A stretch of 64,000 bases of DNA from Locusta migratoria (GCA_026315105.1 CM048750.1:264235151-264299150), one strand, 5' to 3'; shown: positions 23,200 to 35,112, numbered from the stretch's first letter. The notes: generated by a model not told the origin, from the sequence alone. A program made the numbers and translations.

Positions 23200-23349
23200 T
23201 CGCATTCGAGTGACAGCTGCGGTGCTGGACGGACGTGTGGCGGCTGCTCGGCGTCCGGACGTAAACAACGGCTGTGTCGCTGCGAGTAAGGTTCGTTTTG
23301 AACTGCTCTCTTCATTTGTAGCTATGGTTTCGAACTATAGTAAGACAGA

Positions 23350-24885
23350 ATGAGTACGATAAATGTTCTGAGGAAAGATACGATAAAATTTACTTTCGAT
23401 AGAAATTTTGTTAGACCAAAGGCTTTTGAAATCAGGCGGTGGTTCATGGAAAAATTTCAGATGACCGGTACCGAAGTAGAGGGTGTTCACTTATCATTTG
23501 TGACAAATTCTGTATATTTGAAGTTAATAAACCCAGATTTATGTTGTTCAATTGTCGATAAATGTGGCGGTATCGCTAAATTTAACCATTCCGACGGTTC
23601 AGTTAGCGAAGTTTTAGTGTCACATGCCGGACTAGGAATTCGAACTGTTCGTGTCTTTGAGCTGCCATTTGAGGTCCCGGCTGAAGAAATAAACAAAGTT
23701 CTGAGGCCATATGGCAGAATCATATCTAATATAGCCGAGAAATGGTCCGAGGAGTATATGTTTCCCGTACTTAACGGTGTTCGACAAATCAAGATCGAAT
23801 TACAGAGGCATATCCCTTCTTATATAAACGTATGCGGATACCGTGGCATTGTCATTTATGACGGTCAGCCTAAGACTTGCGCCTTGTGTAACTCCACCGA
23901 CCACGTGAGGAGCGAGTGCAGCAAGAGGCGGCCGGCGCAGCTGCCGCGCGCGGAGCCTGCGGCCCCGGGCCAGGCGGTCAGCCTCAGGCTGACGTATGCG
24001 GCCGCCGTCTACCCCAGCGGCCCCGCCGAGGCGACAACAACTGAGCAGTCGCAACTCGCCGAAGCCCTGCCGGCACCCGGAAACAACGCGGAGCAGCGAG
24101 GCACCGATGACGTCAGTGCAGCAGACGAGAGCCACGCAACTGATATGCCGACAGTAACATCTGATGAGCCCGACAATCCACCCACCGTACAGGCGAAAAC
24201 GCAGGCTACCAAACCATCCGAAATTGCACCGGTCTCCTTAGTTTCACAACAGGAAGGGGATCGAATTTCCGACCAAATACCTATGGAAACTGAAGTGCAT
24301 CCGGACTGTCCCACCAGTGTCCATGACGATCTCACTATGAACAAAATGCAAACAGCAGAGGATGAAATTTCTCCTGGGGACACACAACTTAGTGCACATA
24401 AAACTGATAAAAGGAAAAGTCTAGACACCGCGAACATTGGAACTCAGCAGGAGGTTGAGAACAGACATATGGAGGGGAAGCAAGACTGTAAACCTTCTGA
24501 GAAATCTTCCGCTGATTCCAATGAGATATCGCCCAATTTGTCTCCAGAGGGCTCCCCAAAAAGGAAGAGAAACAAAAAACGTCGGGTGGCTCATGAAAAT
24601 GCTGAAAAGGTTGCACCTATTTTGAAGGAAAAATTATGTGCCATTCAGGAACGTGACAAGAAAAAAGAAAAATCTACAACAAGGAGTGCTTCCGTGCGCC
24701 CTCAAGAACTTAACAGACAACTGCCTTCCGACAGTATGCAGCCCCTATCACCAAATGAAGATGATTCACTGCTTAGACGGAGCACTACACAGGCAGAAGT
24801 GGACTGGTCTGAAGGCAACGAGGATGGCAAGGATGTCGATATGGTAGACGAACTGCCACAAGATGAAGACGACGTCTTTTACTAA
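23350..24885 (+). CDS. LINE ORF1 protein (CCHC zinc knuckle, nucleic-acid binding)
   Basis: Uninterrupted 511-codon frame. The N-terminal ~170 residues have the style of arthropod L1/Tx1 ORF1 proteins: VRVFELPFEVPAEEINKVL followed by PYGRI and an IPSYINVCGYRG segment, which suggests RRM-like folds. A CX2CX4HX4C zinc knuckle (C177, C180, H185, C190; CALCNSTDHVRSEC) follows. The rest is low-complexity: an Ala/Pro-rich part encoded by very GC-rich DNA (23930-24040), then acidic and Lys/Arg stretches including KRKRNKKRRV, a plausible nuclear localisation signal. The expected role is binding LINE RNA in the RNP. The start is the first ATG after the 5' UTR. Confidence 0.88.
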   Translation: MSTINVLRKDTIKFTFDRNFVRPKAFEIRRWFMEKFQMTGTEVEGVHLSFVTNSVYLKLINPDLCCSIVDKCGGIAKFNHSDGSVSEVLVSHAGLGIRTVRVFELPFEVPAEEINKVLRPYGRIISNIAEKWSEEYMFPVLNGVRQIKIELQRHIPSYINVCGYRGIVIYDGQPKTCALCNSTDHVRSECSKRRPAQLPRAEPAAPGQAVSLRLTYAAAVYPSGPAEATTTEQSQLAEALPAPGNNAEQRGTDDVSAADESHATDMPTVTSDEPDNPPTVQAKTQATKPSEIAPVSLVSQQEGDRISDQIPMETEVHPDCPTSVHDDLTMNKMQTAEDEISPGDTQLSAHKTDKRKSLDTANIGTQQEVENRHMEGKQDCKPSEKSSADSNEISPNLSPEGSPKRKRNKKRRVAHENAEKVAPILKEKLCAIQERDKKKEKSTTRSASVRPQELNRQLPSDSMQPLSPNEDDSLLRRSTTQAEVDWSEGNEDGKDVDMVDELPQDEDDVFY

Positions 24886-25010
24886 GCTTGCTATTGCTAA
24901 AGATGATACTGACAATGAACCGATCCATACGTACCTGTTATTCATTATTCTTATTATTCTCATTATTAGTCAGAGTGGAGATATGTCACGATTTTGTAAG
25001 TTGAAGAGAA

Positions 25011-28000
25011 ATGATAGAAAGAATAGCAAAGACAGAATTATATTATCCCTTCAATAATTTTCCCATTCGTAATTTGCCACGTCTCCTAATGGAGCAAACG
25101 TATAATGTCACTACTTTAAACATAAATAGAATTCAAAGTAATGTTAAGGTAGCTGCTCTTAAAGAATTTCTGTACCAATCAGACACTGATATTGCCTTAT
25201 TGCAAGAAGTGCAAATACCGAACATCAATGTGGCTGGCTTTAGGGAAATTTTAAACATAGCTCATGAACTCCATTGTGGGACGGCTATCCTAGTCAGGGA
25301 GGGAATTGAAATAAAAGATGTCAGTCTTTTAGACTCAGGAAGGGGCATTCGGTGTAAACTTCATAACACCGCATTTCTCAACGTTTATGCACCATCGGGG
25401 AATAATGCGAGGGCGGACAGAGCTAAGTTTTTTAAGAGTGATATTTTAACATTACTTAAAGACAATCCTGCAACAGTTTTAATAGGGGGCGACTGGAACT
25501 GTGTTTTACACGAAAAGGACCAGAGACCAAACTTCAATAAATCCAGGGAACTCGAGGCTCTTGTTACTCACCTACGCTGGAAAGATGCATGGGAAATTAA
25601 ATATCCCACCCTCGTCAGATATACTTATATCACAAGTAGGTCACAAAGTAGAATTGATAGGTTCTATGTTTCTTCGAACCTGGAAAATAAAGTGTCAGCA
25701 ATTGAAGTCATACCGACCGCCTTCTCTGACCACCTAGCCGTAAGATGCAGTGTTCGGTTAGAGAAACAAAAAACATATTGGGGTCGGCAGCTGTGGAAAC
25801 TGAATATCAACATGTTGTCAGATACAGCCATTGCTGACACAATCAACGAGGTGTGGCAGACTGCTTTACGACGTCGCCACAAATACAGATCGAACATTGA
25901 GTGGTGGACCACGGAAGCAAAGAAGAAACTTAGAGCCACGCTGATAGCATACGGTAAGGAGAGAGCGAGATGGTTGAGACACACAGTAGAATTCTATTAC
26001 ACTTGTCTCCGGGATCTTTACGAACAACCAATGAATCAAGAAAACATAATGGAAATTAACAGGATAAAGGCTCAGCTCATAAAAATTAAGAAGTCACAGC
26101 TAGACGGCCTAAAAATCAAATCACACACTCAAACTGTTGTGGAAGAAGAAACTGCCTCGCTCTATCACTTTCGACGCAAAAGTTTTATAGAGAGTCTTCG
26201 GGCAGAGGATAACAGTGTCCTAACGAATCAAAAAGACATTCTACATGCGGCCTTCAGTTATTTTACTAAACTCTATGGTAACAGTCCCATAGAGGGAATA
26301 GTTATAACGGAGTTTTTATCAGATTCTGGATTACAGGACACCATCACTGATGAAGATAACCGTGATATACAAAGAGCCATAACAGAAGAGGAAGTCTTAG
26401 ATATTTTAAAGTCCTCGCCCAAAAAAAAAAATCACCAGGCCCAGACGGATTGCCCATTGAATTTTATACTACTTACTGGAACATAATAGGAAGTAAATTT
26501 ACTGAAATTGTCAATGAAACACTACTTGGGGTGGCAGTCCCCATAGACTTTAAACAGAGTATTACGGTGCTCCTTCCGAAAGGTAGGAATATGGAAACGA
26601 AAGATATACTTAAATTACGACCAATTACACTGATGAATTCCGATTATAAAATCGTAGCGAGGGTCATCAAAGAGAGGTTACGTTCTGCTCTCGAAAAAAT
26701 TATTGGCGGCCATCAGACGTGTTTCCCAGGGCGCAATATATTAAAGACCGTCAGTGAATACAGGGACATTGTATCGATTTTTTCCAACACGGTAGAACAC
26801 GGAGGACTTGCTTTTATCGATTTTGCAAAAGCCTTTGACAACGTGAATCACGGATACCTTTTATCAACCTTGACTTACATGGGACTTAACGACTGCAATG
26901 TCCGAATTTTAAGGAATATGTTAGAAGGTATAAAAACAAAGATTACTATAAACGGGCATTATACTAAGGACATATCAATTAGCAGTGGCATCCCTCAAGG
27001 AAGTCCACTTTCGATGATCCTGTACGTAGCAGCACTGGAACCACTATTAAGAAGATTGACGGATGCTCTCACAGGTATTTCACTATCAGGAGTGAAATAT
27101 GTAACCAACGCTTATGCTGATGACGTTGGTGTGATCGTCAGGAGCCAGACTGACTTGGCGAAATTAACAGACATCGTACAGCTCTATTGCAACGCGTCGG
27201 GAGCACAAATCAACGGCGCCAAGAGTGCATTCCTTAATTTAAATGGTCTCACGAACCCCCAGATTAATTGGGCGCAGCGCGTCGAACAGCACACAGCCCT
27301 CGGGCTTATTCTCTGCAGCTGCCCTCTGCGAATGATAGCGTCCAACTGGAAGAAGATTTTAGATAGGATTCGTGGTACAGTCATACTAAATCATATGAGG
27401 GAGCTGAACATCAAGCAAAAAGTTAGACTCATCAACTGCGTCGTCCTCTCGAAAGCTATATATGTAGGGCAAATTTTATCCTTACCAAAGGAAATAGCAA
27501 AAGCTATTATGTAGACAGTTTGCCAATATCTTTGGCATGGAGCGATTTTTAGGGTTTCAGTAGGGACAGCAACGTTAAAACCGGAAGAGGGAGGACTAGG
27601 ACTTACTGATATTCAGAAAAAATCGACAGTTTTATTTGTTAAGAGAGCCTTACAGCTAATTGAAAGCCAGCCTGAAGGTATTACAGCACAGTTATTCAAC
27701 CTTTTTAAACCTGACAGTCTGCAGCCACCAATTAATATAAATTCAATTAATTACAAATTGAAACATATACGTAGTTATTACTTGGAGCTCAGTTATATGA
27801 GTTGCATTTTACCGGACAAGACCAAGAGGAACTATCAGTATATGATGCACAGACTAAGAGCACAGGACCATAAAAATAAGATGGAGGCCAGGTTTCCAAA
27901 CAGAAATTGGAAAATTATTTGGAAAAATATAAGTAACAAAGTACTCTCCTCAGACACACAAGTGGCTTGGTATAGAGTAATTAACAACATAGTAAGTACA

Positions 28001-28405
28001 AATGAAAAATTATATGCCATTGGCCTCAGTGACACAAACCAATGTTTAAAATGTCACAGAACGGACACTTTAGACCATCGATTCCTTTGCATGGGGAACA
28101 CCGAAATATGGAAGGAACTTATTAAACAGATATCTTTCCTAAAGAGAAGTGATGGTAGAGAAATCAATTTGGATTACGTCTTTTTTCCAGAAGAAATGTT
28201 TTTTCCTCGACAAAAGAACAACACCATCCATTGGATTATTGGCAATTTTTGTCACTACGTAATCGCTAACAAAGGTAATGACAATGTGCAAAATTACAAA
28301 GAATATATACTTCACGAGTATTACAATATTTACCGAAAAAAGGATAATATAAAGAATTTTGGGAATATGTTACAAATTTTGTTTGAAAAGCAGGGTGTAG
28401 GATAA
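25011..28405 (+). pseudogene. LINE ORF2: AP-like endonuclease and reverse transcriptase, two lesions
   Basis: Endonuclease: TLNINRIQS at the start, LLQEVQ, GGDWNCVL (near 25485) and SDHLAVR (near 25727). The probable first Met of the domain is at 25089. Reverse transcriptase: LRPITLMNSDYKIVARV, FIDFAKAFDNVNH, SSGIPQGSPLS and YADDVGV carrying the catalytic pair (near 27113). The C-terminal segment CLKCHRTDTLDHRFLC (near 28043) is a C-x2-C...H...C knuckle. Lesions: a frame change at an 11-A run (26421-26431), just before the PGPDG motif, and a TAG at 27512-27514; beyond it the same frame stays open to 28405. All catalytic motifs are present, so decay is recent. Confidence 0.9.
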
Positions 28406-28808
28406 TTATGTATTAAAAGAAGAATGAATCGCAGTCGCATGCTGAAGTAGGGGACTGCTGTTGAGGGTGAAGTACGGTGGGGACTTCGTGGGCCCCGTGG
28501 CCGCTACGGTAGCCGTGAAGGCCTCAACAGAACCCTGAAAAGGCATGCACTTCGCAGAAGTTAAATCAGTGATTCAGATTTCAAATTTGTCACAAAAGGA
28601 TGTTTTCGTTTTTTTTTTTTCCTCTACTTTTATCATTAACGTTAAAATTAATCCCAGGAGAAGGGACTTTTCTTTTACATTTTGCAGTCGTCAGCTCGTA
28701 TTCCTCCTCAGGAAGAAGAAGTTTATTTTTATTTATTTGATATTATACTCTCACATCTCATTTACAAGGAACAACACAGAAGAACCATTCATTTTATGGC
28801 GGAGAAGC

Positions 28809-28840
<32 letters not shown>
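28406..28840 (+). other. LINE 3' UTR and first part of poly-A tail
   Basis: Non-coding, with a GC-rich block at 28450-28540 (cgtgggccccgtggccgcta), then AT-rich sequence leading to 31 A at 28810-28840. Confidence 0.75.
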
Positions 28841-28841
<1 letters not shown>

Positions 28842-28993
28842 CGCATTGAGGCGCTATGATCCGATGCGCGAGTCCGTTCCCCGTCGGGGGTTCGAATCCC
28901 CTCCTCGGACATGGATATTTGTATTGTCTCTAGTATAATTTAGTTTATAAGTGGTTTGTAAGTTTAGGGACTGATGGCCCCGCATTTAAGTCC
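28841..28993 (+). mobile_element. SINE family A, 5'-truncated, inserted in a poly-A tail
   Basis: Starts 'gcgcattgaggcgctatgat', retains the B box GGGGTTCGAATCCCC and the body 'gggactgatggccccgca', and ends 'tttaagtcc'. A-runs on both sides (28810-28840 and 28994-29025, the latter with one G) indicate insertion within the LINE tail, so the TSD is made of A residues. Confidence 0.88.
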
Positions 28994-29025
28994 AAAAAAA
29001 AGAAAAAAAAAAAAAAAAAAAAAAA

Positions 29026-29112
29026 AGTCGGTAGAGCGCTTGCCCGCGAAAGGCAAAGGTCCCAGGTTCGAGTCCCGGTTCCGGCACACAATTTTAATCT
29101 GTCAGGAAGTTT
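29026..29112 (+). mobile_element. SINE family C, 3' half (split copy)
   Basis: Resumes at 'agtcggtagagcgcttgccc' and has a B box GGTTCGAGTCCC and the tail 'cacacaattttaatctgtca' to 'ggaagttt'. It is followed by the right TSD copy cagacaagatcat (29113-29125). The tRNA-like head most resembles Lys/Ala-type tRNAs but it is a SINE. Confidence 0.93.
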
Positions 29113-29125
29113 CAGACAAGATCAT

Positions 29126-31342
29126 CATAACTATTATTTTTTATCTGTACAAAGCAAATAGTGTTGGAATGTAAATAAATCCAATGGTATAAAGACTGAT
29201 AATGCAACAATCTCCAGACGAACAGATTCTCCTTGGTGGAAAACGAAGATGATTTACTAAGATCAATATACATATTCCAATGCATTCTCATGGTTTATGG
29301 TCAAGTTGATGAAAGGTAGCTTTGTAAGGTTGAAGTATACGATTCACATCTTTGCTCCGCGGGGAGCATCTGTGGTTGGTGGCGTTCCCGTGTTTGAGCA
29401 ATAGCAGTGCAGTAGTGGTTGTTGTCCGGACTGGGAAGTGTGAGCTGGGAGAGTGTTGCAGGCAGTCTAAGAATGAAGTTGTATATCGCAGCATGAACTT
29501 GGTACATTTCTTAATGAATTTTTTTTATGTATAAAGATGTAAAGAAAATAATTGAATCTAATATGTACCTTGACAGTATGAAGATTAGAGGTAAGAAGCA
29601 TTATGCTGCTATTATTGTCCGCATTGTGTAGATATGATACATGTTTGTACTGCAGGAAATTTGTATGCTCTTTTTGAGAGTGCAGGAAGTGAAGAAACTA
29701 AAGTTTGGTGTAAAGCATTCCCTTGTAACTGTCTTACAGTTTTTGTACACCATTGTTTAAAGTCTTGTTCAATATAAAGGATTTCAACTTAAATGTATTT
29801 CATATCTACTTCAAGTTATCCATATACCCGTAAAACCCCATTAATTGTTTTTCTACCTACATGGATGTAATTTGCTTTTATTGTAGTAAGTGAATTCGCA
29901 TAGCACCTTCGCGAATTCAGTAGTTAGTGTTTTGTCTCTTAGTAGCAGCAGCATGCTTGTGGCAGGAGAGTTGAGAGCAGTAGCACACGCTGTTTCCTTG
30001 CGCACAGGTAGGCCAGAAAGACATACAGTGTTGACCCTTGAAACAAAAATTTCAAGAGGAAGTGTCACATTCTGATTTAATTGTCTATCTGTCTCTTCAG
30101 CACCATGCTTACATCGTACTGTTCAAAGTCTTATGTAATGATACAGATATTTTATTAATGAACCACGTAAAATTACTACAAACTAAAACAGTAACCCTGT
30201 GTGGTTGTTGGAAAACGAAATATTATGAACCTTGATAGTTTATTCCTCATCACTACTCTCAATTCTCTCATTCTTGTTTTATTCACTTTTGAACCAACTA
30301 TGTTTGGTGGACGACGAAATCTCTCTCAAGAGCTTTTTTTTTTTTTTTTAACAAGGCATTTCAAATGTTTGAAATTATACTGTACATATACTGTATAATT
30401 ACAGTATATTTTAAATCTGTTCCTGTCTTTTATACACTGTGTGTTCACAAGAGAAAACACAGGTTCTGTGTCGGCATTATGACAAGTTATAGAAAAAAAA
30501 GGTAGTCTACAATGTTCAGCAGTTCAGAATAACTAATAATACTAGATGATTGAAGTATGTACAGCACACTTCAGCAGCTGCTATGTTCTGTTTCCTTTGA
30601 TAATCTTTAAAAAAATTATAAAATTACAAAGCTGATCGGAGCACAATGTAACATTAATTCTTACATTCGTTTGATCATTCTCTTGAATGATTTGTATTTC
30701 TCTAGTAGCACATATTTAACACTAAATTTCTCTTAGGTATTATATTTAAATTCGTAATTTATTTAGAAGAAAAAGGCTACCTACGATCTCGAACACACAA
30801 TACAGCTTTAACCTAAACCACAAAGTATATAGAAGGCAACGCCATAGAACGCAATGCAGAAGACCGATCCGAATCGTTTGCAACTATCAGACTCATGCGG
30901 AGTGCGAAATTGTGAACGGCAGTTTCACTCTGCGTATACGCGTAATAGTTGCGAACAGTTTGAAACTGCAGTGCGAATGAATATGTTGTCGCCAATGACA
31001 CTAAACTTTCTTTCTCGGATCCCGAAAATGAGGACATTTTGTAGAATTTCATAAATTCCGTCCGGACACATTTTCTTGCCTCAAAAAGAGGACATGTCCA
31101 TGAAAAAGAGGACGTTGGTAACCCTAGATAAATTTCACTTTGCGACTTCTTTGTAGGGACGAATTGTGAGAATCGATTGACACTTTACATGATCAGATTG
31201 TGCACTGCTCTTAAACTTTGCATGTTACATTTACGACCTGCCTATTATTGTTTCTTGTGTGTGTTGACTACTAACGAGTTTCTTTACATCATTTAATTTT
31301 TTTTTGTGTTACGCTTGTCTTGCTTTTAAACCAACAGTGGTT
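29126..31342. other. Unidentified AT-rich stretch
   Basis: No recognisable domains. Positions 31090-31127 end '...aagaggacgttggtaacccta', whose complement TAGGGTTACCAACGTCC looks like a hAT-type terminus, but I found no matching opposite end, so it is not annotated separately. Confidence 0.4.
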
Positions 31343-32950
31343 ATGACGCGTTATACGATGAATAGCAAATCACATACTATTTCTGCTTCGCAAAAAAGTA
31401 ATGTTGTAACTTATTCAGGCAATAGTTCAGTTAAAACAGATTCCTGTTGTGTTAATGTAACGGATAACAACGCAACAATGAGTGAAAACGCCGGTTTCAG
31501 TTCTGCATCCCAGACGCGTGACGACACTACATGCCCCCAAATTCTGACGCAAAAACTTTTCTTAATACCAATCTCTCTCTTTCTAACGTTTCAGCGGATT
31601 CAAGACCCGAGGACCGAGATTCGGCCTTAACTGTTAATCATTTCACCAACGAAAACACTTTGTCAGATGACACCAATGTTACACAAATTGCAGAAAAACA
31701 AATATTCTCTCAGCCAACTAGCATGCCGAATTCGACACAGAACAACCATTTGAGATCTATTTTAAAGCTTTTACAAAGACAAGAGGAATACGTAAAGCAA
31801 AGCAATGAGTCTCTTAAAGATGAGCTCATTCAAAAACAGGAAGAACGTTTCCACCGATTGGATGAAACCTTAAAACGTAACATCGATGCCCTAAAAATGA
31901 GCTTTTACACAGATAGGACGAACACATGAAACAAACTAATCAACTCCTAAAACAACAGGACGAACGCATTCACGAGCATTTTCAGCTTCTGCAACGGAAT
32001 TTTTCACAACAAGTCAATGAGGACATTTTAAAAGTTGTTTCACGTATTGATAACGTCGAAAATGCGCATCAACAATTACAGGCTCAGGTTACTCAAACAG
32101 AGACCTCGGTTTCCGAACAGTTACAACAAATATCAGACAATTATAAGAAAGATAAGAACCTCATCACTGCAAAAATAAATAATGTTGTGCCTAGTGCTAT
32201 TGTGTTGAAACTTAAGAAAACATCAATATCACACTCTGAACAAATGGAACAAATTGCTGCAGAAGTAAATTCAACAAAAGATCAGGTCATGTCGTTACAT
32301 TCTCAAATTGACTACCTCAAACAGTCGGTGTCGCAACTTCAGATTAATGCAGATAATAAGTCAGACGACACACAACCCATTCATTTCACAGATTCCGAAG
32401 AATACCACGCTCTATACAATTTTAAAATGCACAAATGAAAGTAAATAAGCAACAACGAAAGGATATGCAGACAATCCAGGCTCAACTAGACCACCTTGAA
32501 AAGAAATTGTTCCCTGATCCTCAAACAAGTAATGATGTTTCACAAAATTTTTATCTTGCGTCTCCGTCCGAAAAAAACATTCCGTAACGATGATACACCA
32601 CTTCGCTTCGGTAATGAGCAGACATTTGTACACTCTCAACCTTTGGAAAGTATCTCGATCGTTCACACTCAGATTTTCAACAGCATACATTCCCAGGACA
32701 CACATCTCGGCCGGAAAATTATTCATTTCGGTTCGGAAGTTTAAAGTTTTCCGTAACGGGCAAAACGACTTATATCCTTTGGATTGGATTCAACAGTTTA
32801 CTTTTTCTCTTCCACCAACTAGGCCTGTACCCCAAAAATTAGAATTTATTTGCGGATTTTTGGAGGGCGAACCAGCATTACGCTCGCGTCCGATTGCACG
32901 ACAATGCTATTCCGTTGAGGAATTCCAGCAGGCATTCTTAGAAGCTTTTG
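31343..32950 (+). pseudogene. LTR-retrotransposon gag-like pseudogene
   Basis: Starts MTRYTMNSKSHTISASQKSN and continues through three frame changes (near 31530, 31925 and 32440-32700). The central part is a long Gln/Glu-rich coiled coil (for example QEERFHRLDETLKRNIDALK and QQVNEDILKVVSRIDNVENA). The last part, NDLYPLDWIQQFTF with LEFICGFLEGEPALRSRPIA and EEFQQAFLEAF, has the layout of a Gypsy-type capsid (helical region, then 'W/Y...EFQ.AFLE.F'). It stops abruptly where an RTE fragment begins. No protease, RT or LTR was recognised nearby. Confidence 0.65.
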
Positions 32951-33290
32951 ACAGTGCTGACTGGAATACTCTCTTTCAAATTCTGAAGGTAGCAGGGGTA
33001 AAATATAGGGACCGGAGAGTTATATTTATCTTGTACAAAAATCAGAAAGCAAATATTAAGAGTCCAAATCCATGAAAGGTCGCAGTGGTTGGGAAGGGAG
33101 TAAGACAGGATTGTAGCCTTTCCCAAATGTTGTTCGATATGTACATTGAGCAGGCTGTGAAGGAATGCAAGAAGAAATTTGGAGAGGGAATTAAAGTCCA
33201 AGGGGAAGAAATAAAAACCTTGTTCATGACATATCAATTCTGTCAGAGACATCAAAGGTCTTGGAAGATCAATTAAATGGAATAGAACAC
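32940..33290 (+). mobile_element. Internal RTE fragment fused to the gag remnant (copy 2)
   Basis: The translation gives FDSADWNTLFQILKVAGVKY, then VGKGVRQDCSLSQMLFDMYI and KECKKKFGEGIKVQGEE, the same RT segment as in the other RTE copies but on the plus strand, with frame breaks near 33075 and 33225 (the FADD motif is disrupted). Both ends lack element termini, so this is a recombination or deletion product and not a clean insertion. Confidence 0.85.
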
Positions 33291-33410
33291 TGCTCTTATT
33301 TGAATGAAATCGGAACGTTCTATTATATATATATCAACTACTGCTTGTCTCGGTTTATGTTACAGAACTAAGAGCATTCTCTGGACTTTTCTACTTCACG
33401 GTCACGGAAA

Positions 33411-33590
33411 TGTACACTGAAGGTCCAAATAAACTGATACAGACATGCTGATGCAAACAGAGATAGGTAACACTCGGAGGGCGCCTTATGGTCGGCAACG
33501 CCTATGTAAGACAAGTGTTGGCGCAGGCGTTAGATTGGTTATGGTTACTGCACGTTATAACGATATAAGTGACTTTGAACGTGGTGTTAA
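33411..33590 (+). mobile_element. Tc1-like transposon, 5' end only
   Basis: Starts 'tacactgaaggtccaaataa' and runs to 'gactttgaacgtggtgtta', which matches in layout the TIR, 5' UTR and first codons (DFERGVI-like) of an abundant acridid Tc1-like element known to me. It is cut off where the mariner begins, and nothing downstream of the mariner continues it. Confidence 0.6.
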
Positions 33591-34079
33591 ACGAGGATCG
33601 TCCACAAAGTAAGTTCAGTATCTATTTCTATCCTTGGCAGCTCTACGATTGCAGTTCCGAGCATGCGCGGCAGTTACTCTGACTCAAGGAGAAGACATGT
33701 ACGCCATTTTTCAGCCGTCGTGTTCTTTGTAATACTTCTTTATAAAGTCTGCCGTAATTTCAAATGCAGCAGCCTGTGAAATCAGATCTATGATTTGTTT
33801 TCTAAATGCAAAGAAATTTAAACAAAAGGAAATTCATCGGCAAATCAGCGAGGTTTACGAACAAAATGCTATGCGTGATTCAATTGTTAGAAGATGGATC
33901 AGACTGTTCGATGAAAGATGTGATCAAGTGCACGATGAAGAAGTGGACGCCTCTCTGTGGTTGCTGATGAACTGATCCACACAATTGAAGAAAAGAGTAA
34001 GCACAACCGTACCTTAACACTTAGTGCCCTTACTATGGAAGTATCTCAAATCTCACGATCACTAATTCATGAAATTGTT

Positions 34080-35112
34080 CATCTACATCTACATAGATAC
34101 TCTGCAAATCACATTTAAGTGCCTGGCAGAGGGTTCATTAACCATTTTCATAACTTTTCTCTGCTATTCCATTCTCTAATAGCGCGCGGGAAGAAAGAAC
34201 ACCTAAATCGTTCCGTTTTCGATCTGATTTATTTTATTGGAATGGTAATTTCTCCATAAGTAGGTGGGTGCTAGCAAAATATTTTCACATTCAGAAGTAA
34301 AAGTCGGTGATTGAAACTCCGCAAACAGATCACGCCGCAATGAATAACGTCTTTCTTTTAATGATTTCCAACCCAATTCGTGCAACATTTCCGTGACGCT
34401 TTCCCCCCCGTAACGTGATAAAACAAAACGAGCTGCCCTTCTCTGAACCTTCTCAATATCTTCCGTCAGTCCCACCTAGTGAGGGTCCCACAAGGGGCAA
34501 CAGTACTCCAAGAGAGGACGCACAAGTGTGATGTAGGCAGTCTCTTTGGTGGAGCTGGTGCATTTTCGAAGCGTTCTGCCAATGAAACTTAATCTTTGGT
34601 TCGCCTTCCCTCAATATTTTCTATGTGTTCTCTCCAGTCTAAGTTGTTCGTAATTGTAATTCCTAGGTATTTAGTAGGATTTACGACCTTAAGGTTTGAC
34701 TGATTTATTCAGCGGATTTGTTTGAAGTTCAGCTGATTTTTTTCAGAGGTCATGTGTATTACTTCACATTTTTCTTTATTTAGTGTCAATTGCCAATTTT
34801 CGCACCATGTAGAAATTTTGTCTAAATTGCTTTGCAGTTGCTTTTGATCCTCTGTTGACTTCACTAACCGATAAACGACAGCATCATCCGCGAACAGTCT
34901 AAGGGTGCTATTCAGTTTGTCTCCTAAATCGTTTATAAACACAAGGAAGAGTAGGGAACCTATAACGCTTCCCTGGGGAACGCCAGATATCACTTCTGTT
35001 TTACTCGACGACTTACCGTCAATTACAACGAACTGTGTCCTTTCTGATAGGAAAGCGTGAATCCAATCACACAATTGGGGAGATATTCAATAAGCACGCA
35101 ATTTCATTACTG
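34080..35112 (-). mobile_element. CR1/Daphne-like LINE, 3' part (copy 3)
   Basis: The 3' terminus is 'tctacatctacatag' at 34082 and the 3' UTR is as in copy 2. Coding blocks on the minus strand: CDWIHAFLSERTQFVVIDGK, SGVPQGSVIGSLLFLVFIND, RLFADDAVVYRLV and WCENWQLTLNKEKCEV in a 121-codon frame (35074-34709), then after frame decay RRYSLRRDLFAEFQ (34475-34203). The copy extends about 150 bp further 5' than copy 2 and stops near 35112. It splits the mariner transposase. Confidence 0.9.

Larger units (their letters stand above)
23200..29025 (+). mobile_element. Full-length two-ORF LINE, probable L1/Tx1-type
   Basis: The insertion runs from just after the SINE C 'gctcag' (23200) to the end of a poly-A tract at 29025. 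It has a ~150-bp 5' UTR, ORF1 (23350-24885), a 125-bp spacer, ORF2 with an endonuclease-RT-zinc layout (25011-28405), a 3' UTR of about 400 bp and a poly-A tail that is split by SINE A at 28841-28993. The target duplication is 3 bp (agt) or less. ORF1 is intact and ORF2 has one frameshift and one nonsense codon, so the copy is fairly young. The clade is inferred from ORF1 style and RT motifs. Confidence 0.9.

Noticed and set aside
23487..24616. Minus-strand frames of 75-142 codons under LINE ORF1
   Set aside because: Shadows of the 511-codon ORF1; no motif of their own.
31057..31127. hAT-like terminus TAGGGTTACCAACG on the minus strand
   Set aside because: No matching opposite terminus, duplication or transposase was found nearby.
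31343..32950. Retroviral gag/env of an endogenous virus
   Set aside because: Only a capsid-like segment and coiled coil are seen, with no env, protease or LTR; an LTR retrotransposon is the simpler reading.
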